Below are positions 1 through 5,058 of a stretch of 6,407 nucleotides of DNA, one piece after another. This DNA is from Betaproteobacteria bacterium (lineage in GTDB: Bacteria; Pseudomonadota; Gammaproteobacteria; Burkholderiales; Casimicrobiaceae): assembly GCA_005888955.1 (NCBI GenBank), contig VBCS01000158.1, forward strand, positions 1 through 6,407. Direction: 5' to 3'. Positions within the stretch are counted from its first letter, which is position 1. Every line of letters begins with the position of its first letter. The translations under genes and the position numbers were made by a program. The notes below the pieces were generated by a model. It did no database searches and was not told the origin of the DNA. It saw nothing but the letters and a program-made list of their open reading frames with translations.

Positions 1-74
1 GGGCAGAGCAAGGATGTCGTGCGCTAAGGATCGACACGGGCGCAGGGCGCGGCGCGGTCGGATTCAGCGGAGCA
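1..74. other. Left edge, no gene supported
   Basis: This stretch follows the GtrA-like stop on the minus strand. A minus-strand GTG at 37 opens a frame that runs off the edge, but a dozen codons are too few to judge. I see no hairpin or repeat here. Confidence 0.4.
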
Positions 75-560
75 TCAGCGGAAAACCCATAACCGGTAGA
101 CAGCGTAATTGGCGAACGTGAGAAGAATGGTCGTCGCGATTTGCGCCGGCCACACCGAGAGGCCGGTGGCGAGCAAAAGCGCGAGCAGCGAAGTGTTGGC
201 CAGCGCCTGCGCCGCCAGCGCGACGACGAAGCGCCTGCCCGCGATCGTGAGGCCGTGCGACGGCGCGAACACGCGCCAGTACGACAGCGTGAAGCGCATC
301 AGCGCGCCGCCGCAGAAGCCGATCGCGCTCGCGACCAGGGGCGACAGGCCGAAGCGCAGCAACGCGTAGAGCGCGCCGTAATGAACCGCGACCGCGGCGA
401 AGCCGGTCAGCACGTGCAGCGAGAAGTTCGCGATCAACCCGATCGCGAAGGCATGGCGGATGCGCAGCGTGCCGGAGGCGGGTGTGGGAGCGCCTTTACT
501 TTGCGGCATCGTTCGCGTCCGGTGTCTTGCCGGCGGGTCGGTAGACGGCCGGCCATTCAT
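75..560 (-). CDS. GtrA-like family small membrane protein
   Basis: The frame encodes 161 residues that look like a GtrA/DPMS-type protein, a family of small four-helix membrane proteins often linked to moving or handling lipid-linked sugars for cell-surface glycans. Four hydrophobic segments are visible at about residues 46-68, 73-93, 108-132 and 137-157. Helices two and four each end in the aromatic/basic motif typical of the family: FTLSYWRVF near 90-98 and YAVYRLWVFR at the C-terminus. The first 30 residues are polar and arginine-rich. The start is uncertain: the ATG at 560 has GAGG directly against it, which is too close for a normal ribosome site, and a second in-frame ATG at 509 would give 144 residues, closer to the usual family size. 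It lies 49 bp after the phosphatase stop on the same strand, so co-transcription is possible. No glycosyltransferase partner is in view, so the substrate is unknown. Confidence 0.8.
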   Translation of the reverse strand: MNGRPSTDPPARHRTRTMPQSKGAPTPASGTLRIRHAFAIGLIANFSLHVLTGFAAVAVHYGALYALLRFGLSPLVASAIGFCGGALMRFTLSYWRVFAPSHGLTIAGRRFVVALAAQALANTSLLALLLATGLSVWPAQIATTILLTFANYAVYRLWVFR

Positions 561-609
561 CCTCGTACACCGGCGTGCCGAATCGCTTCCTCAACGCCAC
601 GGCGGAAGA

Positions 610-1338
610 TTACGGTGCTCCGAGCGAGTCCCAGCCATCCTTGGGGATGCGCGCGACGATGCGGAAACCCGCCGCGCCGAGCGGCCGGATCACTGCCGCT
701 TCGCCCTCGGCGAGATAGGGCGCGTCCGATACTGCGCGAAATGGATTGCCGTGGCTGACGATGACGAGGTCGGTCCCGCCGGCCGGGGGCGACGACAGGA
801 GTTTTCGCAGGTCGGCATAGCGGTCGGGGGCAACTCCGGTTGCCGGACCGCCGCGCACGGCAGAGGTGGAGACCGCGCGGCCGAAAATCAGCTTGGCCGT
901 TTCCATCGTGCGGCAGAACGGGCTTGCCAGCACGTCGCCGACGGGCAGCGCCAGCTGTTTGATTGCGACGCCGATCGCCCGGGCTTCGTCGCGCCCGCGA
1001 TCGGTCAGATTGCGCTGGCGCGCGCAATCCTCGAAGCCCGTCATCTGCTCGTCGTTCTGGCCGAAATCGGTCGAAGTGTGGCGAAAGTAGAGGATCAAAC
1101 CACCGGCCCTGAGCGCGGCGAGCAAGGGCCGGCCGGCAAGCGCGTCGGCATCCATCGCCGCGAACGCCGTAGCACTCGAGAGCGCGATCAGACCGGCCGT
1201 CGCCAGCGCGGAGAGCCATAGGGCGAGGCGGCGCGACGCGGGCGCGCACGTTAGCGGTTTAGGAACCTCTGAACTGGCCCCGCGTGGCCGCGACGGAGGC
1301 TTTCCGGGATGAGCTGCGCGAAGCGGCGCGAAGCCCAT
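610..1338 (-). CDS. Exported histidine phosphatase family protein (phosphoglycerate-mutase-like), start region disrupted
   Basis: This is a histidine phosphatase (branch 1, SixA/phosphoglycerate-mutase-like fold). The catalytic Arg-His sits in LYFRHTSTDF, a downstream SPFCRTMETA segment matches the family's phosphate-binding arginine region, and IVSHGNPF near the C-terminus gives the second catalytic histidine. A preceding stretch, RRLALWLSALATAGLIALSS followed by ATAFAA, is a typical signal peptide with a cleavage-like AFAA, so the enzyme is probably periplasmic. Its substrate cannot be told from sequence. The start is a problem: between the signal peptide and the inverted-repeat element ending at 1258 there is no in-frame ATG, GTG or TTG. 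In-frame ATGs exist only inside the element (1338, with GGGGG six bases before it, and 1422, with no ribosome site) or after the signal sequence (1155, which would give a 181-residue cytosolic form). I list 1338 as the least bad start; the catalytic part from 1155 to 610 is secure. It may be a gene with an altered or lost start. Confidence 0.75.
   Translation of the reverse strand: MGFAPLRAAHPGKPPSRPRGASSEVPKPLTCAPASRRLALWLSALATAGLIALSSATAFAAMDADALAGRPLLAALRAGGLILYFRHTSTDFGQNDEQMTGFEDCARQRNLTDRGRDEARAIGVAIKQLALPVGDVLASPFCRTMETAKLIFGRAVSTSAVRGGPATGVAPDRYADLRKLLSSPPAGGTDLVIVSHGNPFRAVSDAPYLAEGEAAVIRPLGAAGFRIVARIPKDGWDSLGAP
1258..1277 (+). repeat. Left terminal inverted repeat of the 284-bp element
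   Basis: TTTAGGAACCTCTGAACTGG pairs as an inverted repeat with 1521-1541. It lies immediately before the codons of the phosphatase signal peptide, read on the minus strand, and marks the junction where gene-like sequence ends. Confidence 0.7.
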
Positions 1339-1355
1339 GGCAGGCCCCCATGGGC
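1333..1355. repeat. Hairpin in the left half of the 284-bp element
   Basis: GCCCATGG (1333-1340) and CCATGGGC (1348-1355) form a perfect 8-bp stem with a 7-nt loop. On the minus strand this places the possible phosphatase ATG (1338) inside the stem, which would hinder its use if transcription starts upstream of it. Confidence 0.55.
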
Positions 1356-1409
1356 GAGCGGCGCGACAAAGCGGATCGCCCGGAAACCCCCGTCCCTTCG
1401 GGTTTCGGC

Positions 1410-1496
1410 GCAATGGCCTCATCTGCGTTGTTGCGCGGCTTGCGAATAGTACGCACTATTCGCTGCGCCGCGACGCCGCGCATCTAAGGCCATTGC
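1410..1496. repeat. Long imperfect palindrome in the right half of the 284-bp element
   Basis: GCAATGGCCT (1410-1419) pairs perfectly with AGGCCATTGC (1487-1496). At the tip, GCGAATAGT (1442-1450) pairs perfectly with ACTATTCGC (1455-1463) around a 4-nt loop. Between these, CGCGGC pairs with GCCGCG, and GCGT (1425-1428) with ACGC (1473-1476). GTTTC (1402-1406) and GAAAC (1501-1505) could extend the base. The same structure can form in DNA or in RNA from either strand. Confidence 0.65.
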
Positions 1497-1520
1497 ACCA
1501 GAAACGCGGCTCATGTGGAA

Positions 1521-1541
1521 CCTGTCCAGAGGTTCCCTAAA
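1521..1541 (-). repeat. Right terminal inverted repeat of the 284-bp element
   Basis: The partner of 1258-1277. It includes the stop codon of ttcA: the minus-strand TAG at 1539-1537 is part of the TTTAGGG end of the repeat. Confidence 0.7.
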
Positions 1542-2430
1542 GGCGAGTCGGCGCAACGGGATCTTCTAGCGACGGAGGAGGAGTGGCGTGAATGGCGGCG
1601 AAGTCGCGCAGCGTGCGGTCGAGCAGATGCGTCGTCACGACGTTGCCTAGCGCGTTGAAGATCGTCTCGACCCGACCCGGGTACTGCTTCTCCCATTCGC
1701 GCAGCATCGCGGTTACCTGTTTGCGCTGCAGGTTTTCCTGTGCGCCGCAGAGATTGCAGGGAATGATCGGGAACGCCATCGCCTCGGCGTAGCGCGCCAG
1801 GTCGCGCTCGCGCACATAGGCGAGCGGGCGTATCACCACGTGCTTGCCGTCGTCGGAGACGAGCTTGGGCGGCATCGTCTTCAGCTTCGCGCCGAAAAAG
1901 AGATTGAGAAAAAACGTCGCGAGAATGTCGTCGCGATGGTGGCCCAGCGCGATCTTGGTCGCTCCGATCTCTCCGGCGACGCGATAGAGCGCGCCGCGCC
2001 GCAGCCGCGAGCACAGCGAGCACATCGTCCTGCCTTCGGGAATTACGCGCTTGACGACGCTGTAGGTATCTTGTTCCTCGATGCGAAACGGCACACCGCG
2101 CGAGGCAAGGTAGCGCGGCAGCACGTCGGCGGGAAAGCCGGGCTGCTTCTGGTCGAGATTGACCGCGATCAGCTCGAAGGACAGCGGAGCGCGGTGCTGG
2201 AGCGAGAGCAGGACGTCGAGCATCCCATAGCTGTCCTTGCCTCCGGACAGACAGACCATCACGCGGTCGCCGGCCTCGATCATCGAGAAGTCGGCGATCG
2301 CCTGGCCGACGAGACGGCGCAGGCGTTTCTTCAACTTGTTCGCCTCGAAATCCGCGCGCTGCGCCTCACGCGCAGATGGAGCGCGGCGAGCGAGCGTGGA
2401 TGCGGCGTGGTCCACGGCGGCCTGCGTCAC
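1537..2430 (-). CDS. ttcA: tRNA 2-thiocytidine(32) synthetase TtcA
   Basis: TtcA is an ATP-dependent iron-sulfur enzyme that puts sulfur on cytidine 32 of certain tRNAs, using sulfur delivered by a cysteine desulfurase. The 297-residue product matches the usual length of about 300. The PP-loop SGGKDSYG is at residues 62-69 for ATP binding and adenylation, and GHHRDD at 163-168 is another conserved element. The cluster-binding cysteines are present as MCSLCS (Cys137, Cys140) and PCNLCG (Cys225, Cys228); in E. coli two cysteines of the first pair and one of the second hold a [4Fe-4S] cluster. The start is GTG at 2430, which overlaps the TGA of the upstream HdeD-like gene as GTGA, while the longer open frame further upstream is only a shadow of that gene. 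No clear ribosome site precedes the GTG, fitting translational coupling. The stop lies within the end of the 284-bp repeat. Confidence 0.95.
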   Translation of the reverse strand: MTQAAVDHAASTLARRAPSAREAQRADFEANKLKKRLRRLVGQAIADFSMIEAGDRVMVCLSGGKDSYGMLDVLLSLQHRAPLSFELIAVNLDQKQPGFPADVLPRYLASRGVPFRIEEQDTYSVVKRVIPEGRTMCSLCSRLRRGALYRVAGEIGATKIALGHHRDDILATFFLNLFFGAKLKTMPPKLVSDDGKHVVIRPLAYVRERDLARYAEAMAFPIIPCNLCGAQENLQRKQVTAMLREWEKQYPGRVETIFNALGNVVTTHLLDRTLRDFAAIHATPPPSLEDPVAPTRL

Positions 2431-2996
2431 GCGGCCGCTGCGGACGCAGCCTTGGAGGAGGCGAGTGCGACCGCGATGCGCGCGACGCCGCAGGTGATGA
2501 TCTGGAAACCGACGAGATAGCCGATCAGCACCAGCGAGCCGAGCGGCCAGCCGATCGCGATCAGGATGGCCAGCCCTAGCGACAGAATGCCGTTGGCCAG
2601 GATCCAGCCCCAGCCGCGGTGCGGCTTGATGCGCAGCGCCAGCGCGATCTCGACGACGCCCAGCACAGCCATCATCGCGCCTACGAACAACGCCAGAGAC
2701 ACGGCGCCCGCAATCGGGTTGGCGACGAGAAGCACGCCGAGGGCGACATAGACCACGCCCATCAGCAGTCGCCACCCGAACTCAGGCTCGGCGCGCGTCC
2801 TGATAGCGACGGCAATGGCGATCGCACCTGCGATGAGCGCGAACCAGCCGATATACAGCGACGCGGCAAACGCGGCCATCACCGGAAACAACAACGCCAC
2901 GACGCCGGCGATCACCAGCAGGATGCCGAGCGCAAGGGACCAGCCCGAGGACAGGCCGGGCGCGGGTGATGCCGGGGGTCGGGTTGCCGTGCTCAT
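2427..2996 (-). CDS. HdeD family (DUF308) membrane protein
   Basis: The 189-residue protein has the size and six-helix layout of HdeD, an inner-membrane protein tied in E. coli to acid resistance at high cell density; the role in other bacteria is unclear. Hydrophobic segments lie near residues 17-38, 44-66, 76-93, 97-121, 130-149 and 151-179. Family-like patterns include the first helix GWSLALGILLVIAGVVALLF, YIGWFALIAG, and GVLLVANPIAG. The start at 2996 is supported by a good ribosome site, GAGGAAG, about five bases upstream; the longer open frame to 3227 has no family-like sequence and would overlap the divergent gene. It is the first gene of a two-gene operon and overlaps ttcA by four bases. 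The acid-resistance role is carried over from the family name only, because no hdeAB-like partners are here. Confidence 0.88.
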   Translation of the reverse strand: MSTATRPPASPAPGLSSGWSLALGILLVIAGVVALLFPVMAAFAASLYIGWFALIAGAIAIAVAIRTRAEPEFGWRLLMGVVYVALGVLLVANPIAGAVSLALFVGAMMAVLGVVEIALALRIKPHRGWGWILANGILSLGLAILIAIGWPLGSLVLIGYLVGFQIITCGVARIAVALASSKAASAAAA

Positions 2997-3144
2997 GAGC
3001 GCTTCCTCATCTCGCGTCGCCTGCCTTGATATGCCGGGTACCAGCGTCCGCTGCGGTGGAGGCGATGGTAGCATAGCGGGCGCTCGCGCAGCGGCTCGAG
3101 GCTGCGCCTCCTCGGCGGCTCTTCCTTCAACACCGAACCTTTTC
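2997..3144. promoter_or_regulatory. Divergent promoter region between the HdeD-like gene and the M14 carboxypeptidase gene
   Basis: Both flanking genes start here and run apart, so promoters for each must lie in or near this 148-bp stretch. A possible minus-strand -10, TATGCT (3075-3070), would give the hdeD-like gene a leader of roughly 65 nt, but I see no good -35 at the right distance. No strong plus-strand promoter or ribosome site is visible before the M14 ATG. Confidence 0.3.
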
Positions 3145-4272
3145 ATGCTCAAGATCAGCCACGGCTTCGACGCCGGCGCCATCGAGACCATCGCCGCGGA
3201 CCGGGCGGACGACATCCACGTGAACATCCGCGCCGACTCGCACGCCGAGTTCCGGCAGTGGTTCTATTTCCGCTTGCAGGGCGCGCGCGGCCAGGCCTGC
3301 AGCATCCGCTTCGCCAATGCCGGCCAGTGTACGTATGTCGACGGCTGGCGTGGCTACCGCGCCGTCGCGTCGTACGACCGGCGGCAATGGTTCCGCGTAC
3401 CCACGAGCTTCGACGGCAGCACGCTGACGATCGCCCACACTCCCGATCGCGATTCGGCGTGGTACGCATACTTCGAGCCGTATTCGTGGGAACGGCATCT
3501 GGACCTCCTCGGACGCGCCGAGGATTCGTCGCTGGCGCGGGTGCGCGACCTCGGCAGCACGGTCGACGGCCGCGACGTGAATCTGGTCACGGTCGGAGCG
3601 GGGGGCGCGGGCAAGCGGCCGCTCTGGGTGATCGCGCGCCAGCATCCGGGCGAGACGATGGCCGAGTGGTTCGTCGAGGGCCTGCTCGACCGCCTGCTCG
3701 ACCGTTACGACCCGGTCGCGCGCTCACTCCTCGCGCAGGCGGTGGTGCACATCGTGCCGAACATGAATCCCGACGGCAGCGTGCGCGGCAATTTGCGCAC
3801 CAACGCTGCCGGCGCCAATCTCAACCGCGAGTGGGCGGCGCCGAGCTCGGAGCGCAGTCCCGAAGTCTGCTGCGTGCGCGCAGCGATGCACGAAACCGGT
3901 GTCGACGCCTTTCTCGACGTGCACGGCGACGAGGGCCTACCCTACGTGTTCGTCGACGGCTGCGAGCGGCTGCCGGGCTTCACGCCCCGGCAGGATGCGT
4001 TGCAGCGCGCGTTCGTCGCCGCGTTCAAGCGTGCGAGTCCCGATTTTCAGGACGTACACGGCTATCGCGACGACAGGGACACCAAGATCAACCTGACACT
4101 CGCCTCGAAGTACGTGGGTCACGCTTTCGGTTGCCTCGCGCTGACGCTCGAGATGCCGTTCAAGGACAACGCCGATCTTCCCGACGAAGTGGTGGGCTGG
4201 AGCGGCGCGCGCAGCGCCCGCCTCGGAGCGGCTGCGGTCGAGCCGCTGTTCGCCGTCCTGCCGGATCTGTAG
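3145..4272 (+). CDS. M14 family zinc carboxypeptidase, bacterial cytosolic carboxypeptidase (PaCCP-like) type
   Basis: The 375-residue protein is a metallocarboxypeptidase that would remove C-terminal residues from peptides or proteins. The N-terminal part (about 1-120) matches the beta-rich domain placed before the catalytic domain in cytosolic carboxypeptidases, and the length equals that of the Pseudomonas aeruginosa member. The zinc site is complete: His167 and Glu170 in RQHPGE, and His260 in DVHGDE. Other signature pieces are NPDG (208-211), RTN (218-220), NLNREW (225-230) and the catalytic glutamate, Glu336, in LTLEMPF. There is no signal peptide, which agrees with a cytosolic enzyme. 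The ATG at 3145 was chosen because family similarity begins there; the upstream extension overlaps the HdeD-like gene antisense. The natural substrate of the bacterial members is not established; eukaryotic relatives trim glutamate from tubulin. The TAG stop is part of the 67-bp repeat. Confidence 0.92.
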   Translation: MLKISHGFDAGAIETIAADRADDIHVNIRADSHAEFRQWFYFRLQGARGQACSIRFANAGQCTYVDGWRGYRAVASYDRRQWFRVPTSFDGSTLTIAHTPDRDSAWYAYFEPYSWERHLDLLGRAEDSSLARVRDLGSTVDGRDVNLVTVGAGGAGKRPLWVIARQHPGETMAEWFVEGLLDRLLDRYDPVARSLLAQAVVHIVPNMNPDGSVRGNLRTNAAGANLNREWAAPSSERSPEVCCVRAAMHETGVDAFLDVHGDEGLPYVFVDGCERLPGFTPRQDALQRAFVAAFKRASPDFQDVHGYRDDRDTKINLTLASKYVGHAFGCLALTLEMPFKDNADLPDEVVGWSGARSARLGAAAVEPLFAVLPDL

Positions 4273-4334
4273 GTGCGAATTCATTCGCACGCCTCGGCCA
4301 TCGGTTGGCGCGGCCGAATGAATTCGGCCCTACA
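4268..4334. repeat. 67-bp paired palindrome (REP/BIME-like) intergenic repeat
   Basis: Two arms, 4268-4290 and 4312-4334, are inverted copies (19 of 23 positions match) beginning TGTAGG and ending CCTACA. Each arm is also a hairpin by itself: GTGCGAAT-TC-ATTCGCAC on the left and GGCCGAAT-GA-ATTCGGCC on the right, both with perfect 8-bp stems. The spacer holds GCC/GGC pairs that could extend a cruciform. Such paired palindromes are typical of dispersed extragenic repeats. There is no T-run on the plus strand, so I do not call it an intrinsic terminator. It carries the stop codon of the M14 gene. Confidence 0.7.
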
Positions 4335-4336
4335 AT
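4331..4336 (+). promoter_or_regulatory. Possible -10 box for the ParA-like gene
   Basis: TACAAT differs from TATAAT at one base and lies 26 bp before the ATG at 4363, which would leave a leader of about 20 nt containing the ribosome site. Its first four bases are the end of the 67-bp repeat. No convincing -35 is found 16-18 bp upstream. Confidence 0.3.
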
Positions 4337-4362
4337 AGGATTGAATCCAAGGGAGAAAAGGA

Positions 4363-5007
4363 ATGCAGACCCTCGTCGTAGCCAATCCGAAGGGCGGGAG
4401 CGGGAAGACGACGCTCGCGACCAATGCCGCCGGCTGGCTCGCCGGCCGCAAGCAGCGCGTCGTGCTCGCCGATTTCGATCCGCTGCGGGCGGCGACGGAA
4501 TGGCTGGCGCGGCGCCCGCCGCTTTTTCCCGCCATCGGCGGATGGACGCCCGACGGCGCGAAGAGGGAACTCAAGGGCGAGCCGCCACAGTGGTTGGTGA
4601 TCGATACGCCCGCCGAGCTGCACGGGGAGAGCCTGCGCGATGCGATGCGCCGCGCCGACATCCTCCTCGTGCCGGTATCGCCCAGTGCATTCGACATGGG
4701 GGCGACGCGGCACTTCCTCGATCAGATCAGCGAGTACAAGGCGGTGAAAAAAGGCGAAATCGCGATCGGCCTGGTCGCGATGCGCGTCGACCCGCGCACG
4801 ATCAGCGCCGGCGAGCTCGAAGAATTTCTCGAAGGATTCGACTATCCGCTCGTCGCGCATCTGCGCCAGACGCAGGTCTACGTCTATTGCGCCCGCGATG
4901 GGCTCAGCGTGTTTGATCTGCCGCGCTCGCGCGGCGAGCAGGACTGGGAGCAGTGGCGACCGCTGACGCGCTGGCTCGCGCGGCAAGCCGCGGTCAAGAA
5001 CGATTGA
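4363..5007 (+). CDS. Orphan ParA/MinD-type ATPase
   Basis: The 214-residue protein is a P-loop ATPase of the ParA/MinD group, which form ATP-dependent dimers and position cargo such as plasmids, chromosomes or protein complexes. The deviant Walker A KGGSGKTT is at residues 10-17 with the signature lysine Lys10 and the P-loop Lys15. The A' motif LADFDP (35-40) and Walker B WLVIDTPAE (77-85) follow, then the family-typical VPVSPSAFD (103-111). There is no N-terminal DNA-binding domain, so it is the short type. The start ATG is preceded by GGGAGAAAAGGA, a purine-rich ribosome site. No ParB, centromere-like repeats or MinC/MinE gene is beside it, so the cargo is unknown. Distance from the M14 gene is 90 bp, filled mostly by the repeat; a shared transcript is possible. 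Confidence 0.88.
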   Translation: MQTLVVANPKGGSGKTTLATNAAGWLAGRKQRVVLADFDPLRAATEWLARRPPLFPAIGGWTPDGAKRELKGEPPQWLVIDTPAELHGESLRDAMRRADILLVPVSPSAFDMGATRHFLDQISEYKAVKKGEIAIGLVAMRVDPRTISAGELEEFLEGFDYPLVAHLRQTQVYVYCARDGLSVFDLPRSRGEQDWEQWRPLTRWLARQAAVKND

Positions 5008-5008
5008 T

Positions 5009-5052
5009 CCCGGCCGTGAAGCGCGGCCGGGCGCCTGCTGCGCACCGCGCAG
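5009..5052. terminator. Tandem hairpins between convergent genes, possible bidirectional transcription end
   Basis: CCCGGCCG (5009-5016) pairs with CGGCCGGG (5024-5031) around a 7-nt loop, and CTGCGC (5038-5043) pairs with GCGCAG (5047-5052) around a 3-nt loop. They lie in the 51-bp gap between the stop codons of the ParA-like gene and the transporter gene. Neither is followed by a clear T-run on the plus strand; on the minus strand the first is followed only by a mildly T-rich stretch. The position fits a terminator, but the form is not classical. Confidence 0.4.
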
Positions 5053-5058
5053 ATCCGC

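Larger units (their letters stand above)
1258..1541. mobile_element. MITE-like intergenic element with about 20-bp terminal inverted repeats
   Basis: A 284-bp gene-free stretch is bounded by matching inverted ends. The left end (1258-1277) reads TTTAGGAACCTCTGAACTGG. The right end (1521-1541), read on the other strand, begins TTTAGGGAACCTCTGGACAG, with one extra G and two substitutions over about 20 bp. It carries no credible gene; the open frames inside it are shadows. It contains an 87-nt imperfect palindrome (1410-1496) and a shorter hairpin (1333-1355). The GGAACCTCTG ends flanked by TTTA and CTAA recall small non-autonomous elements mobilised by an IS5-like transposase, which often target YTAR. 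That family link is an inference, and the flanks are not perfect duplications. It fills the whole space between the phosphatase signal peptide and the ttcA stop codon. It could instead be a REP-type repeat cluster. Confidence 0.6.

Noticed and set aside
460..1221. Plus-strand open frames antisense to the phosphatase gene
   Set aside because: Low-complexity arginine/glycine-rich translations without known patterns; expected antisense shadows in GC-rich DNA.
557..1249. A 230-codon minus-strand frame over the phosphatase gene
   Set aside because: It starts at a GTG just inside the signal-peptide region but its protein is arginine-rich and lacks the RH and SHG motifs, which are all in the other frame. 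It does not reveal a frameshift, since the phosphatase frame is unbroken.
1258..1541. The element as a decayed insertion sequence with a transposase remnant
   Set aside because: No frame in the interior shows transposase-like residues, and the length is too short; a MITE or REP-type element fits better.
1840..2520. Plus-strand open frame antisense to ttcA
   Set aside because: ttcA on the other strand has all its catalytic and cluster-binding motifs; the antisense product resembles nothing.
2431..2775. N-terminal extension of ttcA to an ATG at 2775
   Set aside because: It would overlap most of the HdeD-like gene in another frame and adds residues absent from the family; the GTG at 2430 fits length and operon overlap.
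4268..4334. The 67-bp repeat as an intrinsic terminator for the M14 gene
   Set aside because: No T-run follows the stem and the stop codon lies inside the stem, so it does not fit a classical terminator.
3258..4916. A 552-codon plus-strand open frame across the M14 and ParA-like genes
   Set aside because: It is arginine-rich, has no family-like motif, and runs out of frame through two genes with intact active-site motifs; it is a GC-rich shadow.
3145..5007. M14 carboxypeptidase plus ParA as a new defence or partition system
   Set aside because: Only two genes, separated by a repeat element, with no effector, nuclease or DNA-binding partner; nothing in the sequence supports a joint role.
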